DNA of 27,908 nucleotides from Lachnospiraceae bacterium (GTDB taxonomy: Bacteria; Bacillota; Clostridia; Lachnospirales; Lachnospiraceae). The stretch is taken from positions 1-27,908 of the forward strand of contig JAEDCX010000027.1 of assembly GCA_016293925.1 (NCBI GenBank), given 5' to 3'. The first letter of the stretch is position 1. Each line of letters begins with the position of its first letter. This document shows, piece by piece, positions 13,634-21,059 of this stretch. Position numbers and translations under genes: made by a program. The notes under the pieces were generated by a model, which ran no database searches, was not told the DNA's origin, and was given only the letters and a program-made list of their open reading frames with translations.

Positions 13634-14756
13634 GAGAAATGCGGCTTTTCGGATTGTAAAGCGCAGTGAGTACAGTGTACAGCGTATGATTCTGTACTAT
13701 ATCATTGCGATTCTGCTGGCGTTTGGAATTGGTGGGATTCTCCTGGCTGCCCTGAAGGTGGATGTGATCCGATTCTACAAAGAGATGCTGACCATCGGTA
13801 TGCTGGATAATGCATATCCCTATCGCAGTGTGGAAGGACTCATCAAAGTATTTGTCCCTCTGGTACTGGTGTCCCTTGCACTGTCCCTTGCCTACAGGAT
13901 GAAATTCTGGAACGTGGGTGGTGAGGGCCAGTTCATTGTCGGAGCGCTGGGTGCCGCCTGGGTAGCGATGCTGTTTGGAGAGCGTCTGAGTACTCCGGTG
14001 ATGTTGCTTCTGATGATTCTGGCAGGCGGACTGTTCGCCGGACTGTTCGGTGTCTTTACGGCAGTACTGAAGGTTCGTTTCGGTACCAACGAGACGCTTT
14101 TGACCCTGATGTGTAACTATATTGCCCTGTACGTGCTGAAATACTTCGGAGAGACCAAGACAGGCTGGAACCTTTTCTTAAGTAAAGATTCCGCAAGACC
14201 GAAATTTGAGAAGATTCCGCAAAACGCCTTTATGCCCACCATTCAGATGGGCCGGTTCTCCTTGAATATTTCCCTGCTTCTTGCAATTGTGTTTACCGTT
14301 TTCATGATTTTCTACCTGAACAAAAGCAAACAGGGATATGAGATTTCGGTGGTGGGAGATTCTGTCAATACCGCCAAATATGCGGGCATGAAAGTGGGCC
14401 GGATTATCATCCGTACCGTTTTTCTCTCCGCAATGGTGATTGGGGTTGCGGGTGCCTGCCATGTATCCACCTCCCATACCCTGTCTACCTCCATTACCAA
14501 TAATGTGGGATGGACCGGTGTCATCGTGGCCTGGCTTGCGAAACTGAATCCGATCGGAATTCTGGTGACCAGTTTCCTGATCAGTGTACTGCAGTACGGC
14601 ACCAGTGTTGCCAATGCAAACTTTACGGCGGTGGATGCGAATTTTGCGAATCTATTGCAGGGAATCATTCTGTTTATTATCCTGGCAGTGGACTTCCTGC
14701 TGAAATTCAAAATTGTCCGTACCGGGAAAACGAATAACAATAAGGAGGTAGCATAA
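13626..14756 (+). CDS. Nucleoside ABC transporter permease 1
   Basis: A 376-residue integral membrane protein of the BPD_transp_2 family (NupP/YufP-like), one of two permeases forming the nucleoside channel. About eight to ten hydrophobic segments are visible, beginning with MILYYIIAILLAFGIGGILL. The family motif around FWNVGGEGQFIVGAL and the NETLLTLMCNYIAL segment are present. It overlaps the ATPase gene by eight bases and the next permease by one base (TAATG), which indicates translational coupling and equimolar production. A GGAGAGGAG ribosome site precedes the ATG. Confidence 0.93.
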   Translation: MHKRNAAFRIVKRSEYSVQRMILYYIIAILLAFGIGGILLAALKVDVIRFYKEMLTIGMLDNAYPYRSVEGLIKVFVPLVLVSLALSLAYRMKFWNVGGEGQFIVGALGAAWVAMLFGERLSTPVMLLLMILAGGLFAGLFGVFTAVLKVRFGTNETLLTLMCNYIALYVLKYFGETKTGWNLFLSKDSARPKFEKIPQNAFMPTIQMGRFSLNISLLLAIVFTVFMIFYLNKSKQGYEISVVGDSVNTAKYAGMKVGRIIIRTVFLSAMVIGVAGACHVSTSHTLSTSITNNVGWTGVIVAWLAKLNPIGILVTSFLISVLQYGTSVANANFTAVDANFANLLQGIILFIILAVDFLLKFKIVRTGKTNNNKEVA

Positions 14757-15748
14757 TGAGTGCAATGGATGTTATTTCTTTATTCGTGTATTATATCGTT
14801 GTATATAATATTGCATTACTGTACGGAACCGTAGGAGAAATCGTGACCGAGAAATCCGGTTCCATGAATCTCGGCGTGGAAGGCACCATGGCAGTCGGTG
14901 CCATCGGCGGATATCTGATGGGATGTCTCACAGACAATCTGTATGTGGGAATTCTGGCTGCTTTTGTATTTGCCGGATTGTGCGGTCTTCTGTTTGCATG
15001 GCTTACTATCTCGATGCAGGCCAATCAGAACGTTACCGGACTGACCATTACCACATTTGGACTGGGACTCTATTTCTTCATTGGAAAAGGAATCGGGAAA
15101 GCATGGCCCGTTATGCAGCAGAAAGAGCATCTGTTACAGCAGGTGGCGGAGATCCGTATTCCGGGTCTTGCAGATATTCCGATCATCGGAAAGGGCTTCT
15201 TCCACCAGAATATACTTGTGTATCTCGGATTTCTCATTGCCATCGCAATGTGGTTCTATATGAACAAAACGAAGCTGGGACTCAGGATGCGTGCCATCGG
15301 TGAGAATCCTGCGGCTGCGGATGCGGTAGGAATCAACATTAAGCGGTACAAATATATCCATGTGGTTCTGGGAGCAGGTATTATGGGGATCGGCGGTTAT
15401 CAGATGGGCCTGAATCTGGGCGGTACCTTTGAAGGCAGCAACTGCTGGATCAACGGATATGGATGGATTGCAATTGCACTGGTAATCTTTGCAAACTGGA
15501 ATACCGCCAAAGCGATTCTGGGTACGCTGGTATTCGGATTTTTCAATACACTGCAGGTTTACGGTTCCGCGCTGGCAGAGACTTTCCCCAAGGCACTTGG
15601 GTTCTTAAATGCCATCCCGGCCCAGGTATATCAGGCGCTTCCGTTTCTGATTACCGCCATTGTGCTGATTTTCAACTCGGTGAAAAAGAACAAAACGAGC
15701 GGACAGCCTGCCGCAACCGGTATCAATTACTATCGTGAGGACCGTTAA
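14756..15748 (+). CDS. Nucleoside ABC transporter permease 2
   Basis: A 330-residue membrane protein of the same family (NupQ/YufQ-like), the second half of the nucleoside channel. Characteristic features are the start with TVGEIVTEKSGSMNLGVEG, LTITTFGLGLYFFIG and the cytoplasmic coupling segment GLRMRAIGENPAAADAVGIN. It starts in the stop codon of permease 1. Nine bases separate it from the NusG-II protein, so transcription may continue into the next cluster. Confidence 0.93.
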   Translation: MSAMDVISLFVYYIVVYNIALLYGTVGEIVTEKSGSMNLGVEGTMAVGAIGGYLMGCLTDNLYVGILAAFVFAGLCGLLFAWLTISMQANQNVTGLTITTFGLGLYFFIGKGIGKAWPVMQQKEHLLQQVAEIRIPGLADIPIIGKGFFHQNILVYLGFLIAIAMWFYMNKTKLGLRMRAIGENPAAADAVGINIKRYKYIHVVLGAGIMGIGGYQMGLNLGGTFEGSNCWINGYGWIAIALVIFANWNTAKAILGTLVFGFFNTLQVYGSALAETFPKALGFLNAIPAQVYQALPFLITAIVLIFNSVKKNKTSGQPAATGINYYREDR

Positions 15749-15757
15749 TCACACGGG

Positions 15758-16162
15758 ATGAGTATGGTTTGGTGGAAAAATACTGTGGGTAGATTATGGA
15801 AACGGAAGGATCTTGTCATTATCCTGATTGCGGTTCTGGTGGCAGGAATCGGAATCCTGTTTCTACGGCTCGGTGCAAAGCCGGGCAGTCAGGTTCGCGT
15901 GTCGATGAACGGTGCGGTGATCGGGGTGTATTCCCTGTCGGAAGAGACCGAGATCCCAATATATTGTAGTGAAAACGATTACAACATTCTTGTTCTTGCG
16001 GACGGAACTGCCTATATGCGGACAGCGAACTGTCCCGACAAACTCTGTGTGAAGCATCGGAAGATCCGGCACCTCGGGGAGACAATCGTTTGTCTTCCCC
16101 ATAGAATTGTTGTGGAAGTGATAGACGGCACACCTGCCGATATCGATGGAATCACCTATTAG
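15758..16162 (+). CDS. NusG domain II-containing membrane-anchored protein
   Basis: A 134-residue protein with an N-terminal membrane segment at about 18-36 (LVIILIAVLVAGIGILFLRL) and an extracytoplasmic NusG_II domain. Conserved features are VRVSMNGAVIGVYSL and the cysteine pair NCPDKLC, with a further Cys in IVCLPHRIVVEV. These proteins are widespread in Clostridia and typically sit beside the Gx-transporter protein, as here, sometimes with Rnf or ApbE genes; their function is not established. It is not the transcription factor NusG. It begins nine bases after permease 2. An ATG two codons downstream, at 15764, is an alternative start. Confidence 0.88.
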   Translation: MSMVWWKNTVGRLWKRKDLVIILIAVLVAGIGILFLRLGAKPGSQVRVSMNGAVIGVYSLSEETEIPIYCSENDYNILVLADGTAYMRTANCPDKLCVKHRKIRHLGETIVCLPHRIVVEVIDGTPADIDGITY

Positions 16163-16188
16163 AACGGGAAACCGGAAGGGAATAATGT

Positions 16189-16689
16189 ATGAAGAGTCGG
16201 AAAATATGCATGCTTGGTATGTTCACCGCATGTGCCATGATCCTAAGCTACGTGGAATCCCTGCTTCCGATTAATCTCGGCGTTCCGGGGGCCAAGCCCG
16301 GACTTCCCAATGTGGTTATTGTGATGGCGCTCTATTGTATGGGTGCATGGGAGGCTCTTGGCATGAATTGTGTCAGAATCCTGCTGACGGGATTCCTGTT
16401 TGGCTCCGTATTCGGCATGCTGTACAGTTTTGCAGGTGCAATATTAAGCTTCCTTGGGATGCTGCTGGTCAAAAAGATAAAAGGGATTACCGTTCTGGGC
16501 GTATCGGTAATCGGTGGGATTCTGCATAATCTGGGGCAGCTGACGGTGGCAATCCCGGTACTGGCCACCGGCAGACTGATTCTGCTGGCACCGTATCTGA
16601 TTCTGGCAGGTGTTGCTGCCGGACTACTGGTCGGTACCGTGAATCGGCTGATGCTTCCCTACGTCCAAAAACGAATGGAGGATAGATAA
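16189..16689 (+). CDS. Gx transporter family protein (Hpre_diP_synt_I)
   Basis: A 166-residue integral membrane protein with about five hydrophobic segments. The N-terminal MLGMFTACAMILSYVESLLP and PGAKPGLPNVVIVMALY are typical of the family long labelled heptaprenyl diphosphate synthase component I, now usually called Gx transporter. Its resemblance to ECF-type substrate-binding components suggests a small-molecule transporter rather than a prenyl synthase; the substrate is unknown. It pairs with the NusG-II gene upstream, as in many Clostridia, and lies two bases before ruvA. Confidence 0.88.
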   Translation: MKSRKICMLGMFTACAMILSYVESLLPINLGVPGAKPGLPNVVIVMALYCMGAWEALGMNCVRILLTGFLFGSVFGMLYSFAGAILSFLGMLLVKKIKGITVLGVSVIGGILHNLGQLTVAIPVLATGRLILLAPYLILAGVAAGLLVGTVNRLMLPYVQKRMEDR

Positions 16690-16691
16690 CA

Positions 16692-17297
16692 ATGTACGCA
16701 TATATGATCGGGGAACCTGCGGTGATCCATAACGATCATCTGGTTCTGGAAGTCAATCATATCGGATACAACATTCATATAACCCTTCGGACGGCCTCCT
16801 TTCTGACACTGCATCAGCATGAGCAGGTGAAAATATTCACCTATACGAGTGTCAGGGAAGATGCCATGCAGCTCTATGGATTTCTGACCATGGAGGAATT
16901 GAATATGTATAAGCAGCTGATCACCGTAAACGGCGTAGGACCCAAGGGTGCCATGGCGATCCTGGATATCTTATCCGTCAAGGATATTCAGCTGGCGATT
17001 CTGTCCCAGGATTCCAAAACCTTGTCCAAAGCATCCGGAATCGGCGGCAAGACGGCGGAGCGCATCATTCTGGATCTGAAGAGCAGAATCCGCATGGAAG
17101 ATGTGCTGGATACTGCCGTACACCCTTCATCCGGACAGGAAACGGAGGCGAATCCGTGTGAAACGGAAGCCATGGAAGCACTGGTGGCGCTGGGATACAG
17201 TGCAAGCGAGGCCATGATGGCAATCAGGGACTCCGGTGTTGCTGCATCAGATGACACGGAAGCCATCCTCAAAAAAGCATTGAAAATAATAAGATAA
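16692..17297 (+). CDS. ruvA: Holliday junction branch migration protein RuvA
   Basis: A 201-residue subunit that binds Holliday junctions as a tetramer and loads RuvB rings for branch migration in recombination and repair. It has the N-terminal OB fold (MYAYMIGEPAVIHNDHLVLEV), two helix-hairpin-helix motifs (ITVNGVGPKGAMAIL and KASGIGGKTAERIIL) and the C-terminal RuvB-contacting domain (EALVALGYSASEA). GGAGG lies ten bases before the ATG. It is directly followed by ruvB, the usual arrangement. No ruvC is seen here, as expected in many Firmicutes that use RecU. Confidence 0.97.
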   Translation: MYAYMIGEPAVIHNDHLVLEVNHIGYNIHITLRTASFLTLHQHEQVKIFTYTSVREDAMQLYGFLTMEELNMYKQLITVNGVGPKGAMAILDILSVKDIQLAILSQDSKTLSKASGIGGKTAERIILDLKSRIRMEDVLDTAVHPSSGQETEANPCETEAMEALVALGYSASEAMMAIRDSGVAASDDTEAILKKALKIIR

Positions 17298-17327
17298 ATG
17301 TTCTTTTTGCAATCAAAGGAGCCGGAC

Positions 17328-18326
17328 ATGCCAAAACGATTGATCGAAACAGAGATTCAGGCAGAGGATATGGAGATCGAAGGAAGTCTTCGTCCCAGGA
17401 TGCTGCAGGATTATATTGGACAGCAGAAAGCAAAGGAAAGCTTAAAAGTATATATTGAAGCCGCAAGGCAGAGGGGAGAGGCACTGGATCATGTTCTCCT
17501 CTACGGTCCTCCCGGATTGGGCAAAACCACCCTTGCCGGAATCATTGCCAATGAGATGGGGACTCATATCAAGATTACCAGCGGACCTGCGATTGAGAAA
17601 CCGGGAGAGATGGCGGCGATCTTAAACAATCTGCAGGAGGGCGATGTGTTGTTTGTGGATGAGATCCATCGTCTCAACCGACAGGTGGAAGAGGTTCTGT
17701 ACCCTGCTATGGAGGATTTCTGCATTGATATTATGATCGGGAAGGGACCGACCGCCAGATCCATTCGTCTGGATCTGCCTCATTTCACCCTGGTTGGGGC
17801 AACTACCCGGGCAGGACTGTTATCGGCACCCCTGCGGGACCGGTTTGGCGTAATTCACCGTCTGGAATATTATACCGTGGAAGAACTTGCCACCATTATC
17901 ATGCATTCAGCCGGTATTCTGGGAGTTGATATCGAATCAGAGGGAGCAATGGAGCTTGCCAGAAGAAGCCGAGGAACCCCCCGTCTTGCCAACCGCATCC
18001 TGAAAAGAGTACGCGATTTCGCCCAGGTACGATACGATGGAGCGATCACTGAACGGGTGGCGGTGGAAACATTGGATATCTTGGAAGTAGACAGAATGGG
18101 GCTGGATCAGATTGACCGTAATATCCTGAAAACCATGATCTACAAATTCGGCGGCAAACCGGTGGGACTGGATACCCTTGCCGCTTCCATCGGGGAGGAT
18201 TCCGGTACCATTGAGGATGTGTATGAGCCTTATCTGCTTCAGAACGGTCTGATTAACCGTACTCCAAGAGGACGCGTTGTCACTGACCATGCTTATCGTC
18301 ATTTGGGGCTTGAAATTCCCACATGA
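17328..18326 (+). CDS. ruvB: Holliday junction branch migration ATPase RuvB
   Basis: A 332-residue AAA+ motor that forms hexameric rings and drives branch migration with RuvA. Visible are Walker A GPPGLGKTT, Walker B LFVDEIHRL, sensor GATTRAG, and the C-terminal winged helix ending TPRGRVVTDHAYRHLG. I chose ATG 17328 (MPKRLIETE) because AAAGGAG lies six bases upstream; an in-frame ATG at 17298, immediately after ruvA, would add ten residues with no ribosome site. A strong promoter for zapA overlaps its last codons. Confidence 0.97.
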   Translation: MPKRLIETEIQAEDMEIEGSLRPRMLQDYIGQQKAKESLKVYIEAARQRGEALDHVLLYGPPGLGKTTLAGIIANEMGTHIKITSGPAIEKPGEMAAILNNLQEGDVLFVDEIHRLNRQVEEVLYPAMEDFCIDIMIGKGPTARSIRLDLPHFTLVGATTRAGLLSAPLRDRFGVIHRLEYYTVEELATIIMHSAGILGVDIESEGAMELARRSRGTPRLANRILKRVRDFAQVRYDGAITERVAVETLDILEVDRMGLDQIDRNILKTMIYKFGGKPVGLDTLAASIGEDSGTIEDVYEPYLLQNGLINRTPRGRVVTDHAYRHLGLEIPT

Positions 18327-18338
18327 TTTGCTTATAAT
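18310..18338 (+). promoter_or_regulatory. zapA promoter overlapping the ruvB stop
   Basis: TTGAAA (18310-18315), 17 bases, TATAAT (18333-18338). The -35 lies in the last codons of ruvB. The resulting leader of about 65 bases before zapA shows no clear structure. Confidence 0.65.
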
Positions 18339-18410
18339 TTGAGAGAAGTGTTTTACATCGGAACAGGATTTTTTGTTGTTTGCGGGGATTATGAATGAGT
18401 GGGGTACCAT

Positions 18411-18809
18411 ATGTCTGCTAAAGTTGATACGGAAGTACTGATTGGCGGTAAAGTTTATACTTTGAGTGGGTATGAGAGTGAAGAATATCTGCAGAAGGTA
18501 GCGAATTATATCAATAACAAAACATCAGAATACGGCAAGGCGGATGGCTTTAAGCGGCTTCCGGTTGATACGCAGAACGTTCTGATTCAGTTGAATATTG
18601 CGGATGATTATTTCAAGGCCAAGAAGCAGATTGAGGTCTTGGAAGAGGATATTCAGGCGAAGGATAAGGAACTGCTTGCCCTGAAGCACGAGTTGATTGC
18701 TTCCCAGATGAAGCTGGACAGTAATGAGAAAAGTATCCGGAGTCTGCAGGAAGAGTTGAATGAGAGCAATAAGAAGATGATCCGGATGGAAGCAAAAATC
18801 GATAAATAG
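18411..18809 (+). CDS. zapA: Cell division protein ZapA
   Basis: A 132-residue protein with an N-terminal ZapA globular domain (TEVLIGGKVYTLSGYESEEY, then VANYINNK) and a long C-terminal coiled coil from about residue 60, longer than in typical 85-100 residue ZapA. ZapA cross-links FtsZ filaments and promotes Z-ring assembly. ATG 18411 is preferred, with GTGGGG about seven bases upstream; a GTG at 18399 would add four residues. It has its own promoter and terminator. The neighbouring U32 and SEDS-PBP genes make a division/cell-wall context. Confidence 0.9.
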   Translation: MSAKVDTEVLIGGKVYTLSGYESEEYLQKVANYINNKTSEYGKADGFKRLPVDTQNVLIQLNIADDYFKAKKQIEVLEEDIQAKDKELLALKHELIASQMKLDSNEKSIRSLQEELNESNKKMIRMEAKIDK

Positions 18810-18813
18810 TGAG

Positions 18814-18840
18814 AAGGCTGTCGGTTGGACAGCCTTTTTT
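18814..18840 (+). terminator. Intrinsic terminator after zapA
   Basis: Perfect nine-base stem AAGGCTGTC / GACAGCCTT (18814-18822 with 18828-18836), loop GGTTG, followed by a T-run. A weak promoter-like pair (TTGGAC 18825, 17 bases, TATATT 18848) overlaps it and could serve the downstream U32 gene. Confidence 0.88.
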
Positions 18841-18905
18841 CTTTTGGTATATTGGAAATCGGTTTTTCGATTCAGCAAAGCGTATGGAAATTTGAGGACA
18901 GGAAT

Positions 18906-21059
18906 ATGAAACGTGCGGAATTGCTTGCTCCGGCAGGCGACTATACAACATTGATCGGTGCCGTGAATGCCGGCGCGGATGCAGTCTATCTGGCAGGTCA
19001 GCAGTACGGTGCCCGGGCATATGCCAATAATTTCACAGATGAGGAATTGATGGATGCACTGCATTTTGCTCATCTTCATCATTGTAAAATCTATCTGACG
19101 CTGAATACGCTTGTCAAAGAGCGGGAATTCGACGGGCTGGATGCTTTTCTTGCGCCACTGTACGAACATGGACTGGATGGTATTATCGTACAGGATCTTG
19201 GCGTCATGCGGTATCTCAGACGTCGTTTCCCCCTTCTTCCGCTGCATGTCAGTACACAGGCAGCCATCGCCAATGCAGATGCGGCTGCAATGTTTGGGGA
19301 GCTCGGGGCTGTCCGGATTGTTCCGGCAAGGGAACTTGGGCTGACGGAGATTCGTCAGATCAAGGAACAGACCGGCCTGGAGGTGGAAACCTTTATCCAC
19401 GGTGCAATCTGTTACTGCTATTCTGGGATGTGCCTTTTTTCCTCTATTCTGGGCGGCAGAAGCGGTAACAGGGGCCGGTGTGCCCAACCCTGCCGTCTGC
19501 CCTATCGGTATGAGAACAACAGCCAGGAGCAGTACCTGCTCAGCCTGAAGGATATGTGTACCATAGAGATTCTGGATGAGATCCTGGATGCCGGCATCGA
19601 TTCCATGAAGATTGAGGGCAGGATGAAGAGTCCGGAGTATGCGGCGGGAGTATGCAGCATCTATCGCAAATATATGGATCGGTATGCGGCGTATCCCGGA
19701 GAAACCTTCTCGGTATCCAGACAGGATCTGGATATGCTTGGCAGTCTGTATGTGAGAAAATCCCTGCAGACCGGCTATTACAGGAAACGCAGCGGCAGGG
19801 ATATGATTACCCTGGAGGAACCCGGTTATCTTCCGACGGATGAAGCAATCCGTTCGGATATCAGGGAACGTTTTCTTGATGCGGAGCAGAAGATCCCGAT
19901 CACGATGACGGTTTCGCTCCATGTGGGCGCGGATGCAGTTCTGGTTCTGACAGAGCCTGACAGCCGGCATTCGGTTACCGTGACTGGAGAGACGGTTTCT
20001 GCCGCACAGAAAAATCCGATTGATTCGGAGCTGGTCCGTAAGCAATTGCGGAAACTTGGAAATACTCTTTTCATAACCCGGGATGCGGATATTACCGTGG
20101 AGATGGAAGAGGGTTGCTTCCTTGGGGTGAAAGCCCTGAACGAACTGCGCAGAGCCGGTATCGAACTGCTGGAACATGAACTGCTGGCGCAATACGGAAG
20201 ATCTCTTCCGGAACCGGTTCCTTCAGAGAACAGCTGCGCCAAAGAAGACAGTGCACTCCGAATAAAACGGACGGAGGTTGCTCCGAGATTGTCCGTTCTG
20301 TGTACCACAATGGAGCAGCTTGAGCGGTGCAGACACTATTCGTCCGTCCACAGAATCTATCTGGATTATGTGCTGTATGAACATCTGGATCCCGGGGTGA
20401 CCAGTGATGCGGAATGGTTCGTTGCCCTTCCCCACATATTGCGGCAGGATAAGACAGAACGGTTTCGGAACCTTGTACAGACGATTCAAAACGATGCCCG
20501 GATACAGGGGGTATTGATCCGTGACCATGGTGAATACCGTATCTGCTCCGAACAGACTGCGCTTTGCTGTGTGGCGGACAGCAACCTGTATGCCATGAAC
20601 CGGGAGGCGATCAGCGCACTGTATGAGATCGGTTACCGGGAATTTACCTATCCGTACGAATTGAACAGGTACGAGCTTGCGGATTTGTCCGATTGCAGCG
20701 GCGAAATGATTGTTTACAGTCATATTCCGCTGATGTGTTCCGCCAATTGTGTCCGGAAAACCATGGGAGAGTGCAATGGTGCCGATCAGGGGTGCAGTAT
20801 TGTGGACCGGCGAAATAAGAGAATGGATATCCGGACCTGCTGTGACCACTGCTACAATGTGATTTACAACAGTGTTCCGTATTCCCTGCATGGCAGAACG
20901 AAGGAATTGGACCGTCTGATGCTGCAGCGCAGGCGAATCGAACTGTACCATGAAACCGGGGAGGAAACCCAAGCGATCCTGGATGCGTTCTGCATCGGAA
21001 CGCCGTTTCCTGCCGCGCCGGAATATACCAATGGTCATTTTAACAGAGGTGTTCAATGA
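18906..21059 (+). CDS. U32 family protein (RlhA/TrhP-like RNA hydroxylation factor)
   Basis: A 717-residue member of the peptidase U32 family. The N-terminal barrel begins ELLAPAGDYTTLIGAVNAGADAVYLAG. A cysteine cluster at 169, 171, 176, 192 and 196 (AICYCYSGMC, then GRCAQPCRLPY) suits a metal or iron-sulphur site. A central region at about 330-430 resembles DUF3656, and a second Cys-rich patch lies near the C-terminus (MCSANC, then TCCDHCYN). E. coli relatives RlhA and TrhP are needed for hydroxylation of 23S rRNA and tRNA, so an RNA-modifying role is more likely than protease activity. ATG 18906 fits the family start with GAGGACAGGA upstream; the open frame extends to 18825 but runs back into the terminator. 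Its stop overlaps the next ATG (ATGA). Confidence 0.9.
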   Translation: MKRAELLAPAGDYTTLIGAVNAGADAVYLAGQQYGARAYANNFTDEELMDALHFAHLHHCKIYLTLNTLVKEREFDGLDAFLAPLYEHGLDGIIVQDLGVMRYLRRRFPLLPLHVSTQAAIANADAAAMFGELGAVRIVPARELGLTEIRQIKEQTGLEVETFIHGAICYCYSGMCLFSSILGGRSGNRGRCAQPCRLPYRYENNSQEQYLLSLKDMCTIEILDEILDAGIDSMKIEGRMKSPEYAAGVCSIYRKYMDRYAAYPGETFSVSRQDLDMLGSLYVRKSLQTGYYRKRSGRDMITLEEPGYLPTDEAIRSDIRERFLDAEQKIPITMTVSLHVGADAVLVLTEPDSRHSVTVTGETVSAAQKNPIDSELVRKQLRKLGNTLFITRDADITVEMEEGCFLGVKALNELRRAGIELLEHELLAQYGRSLPEPVPSENSCAKEDSALRIKRTEVAPRLSVLCTTMEQLERCRHYSSVHRIYLDYVLYEHLDPGVTSDAEWFVALPHILRQDKTERFRNLVQTIQNDARIQGVLIRDHGEYRICSEQTALCCVADSNLYAMNREAISALYEIGYREFTYPYELNRYELADLSDCSGEMIVYSHIPLMCSANCVRKTMGECNGADQGCSIVDRRNKRMDIRTCCDHCYNVIYNSVPYSLHGRTKELDRLMLQRRRIELYHETGEETQAILDAFCIGTPFPAAPEYTNGHFNRGVQ

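Noticed and set aside
18825..18853. Promoter for the U32 gene overlapping the zapA terminator
   Set aside because: Only three of six -35 bases match and it overlaps the terminator stem, so it is mentioned only as a possibility with the terminator.
18525..20192. A 555-codon open frame on the reverse strand across zapA and the U32 gene
   Set aside because: It lies antisense to two well-supported genes, has no recognisable domain and is rich in Gln/His/Arg as expected of a mirror frame of a biased codon set.
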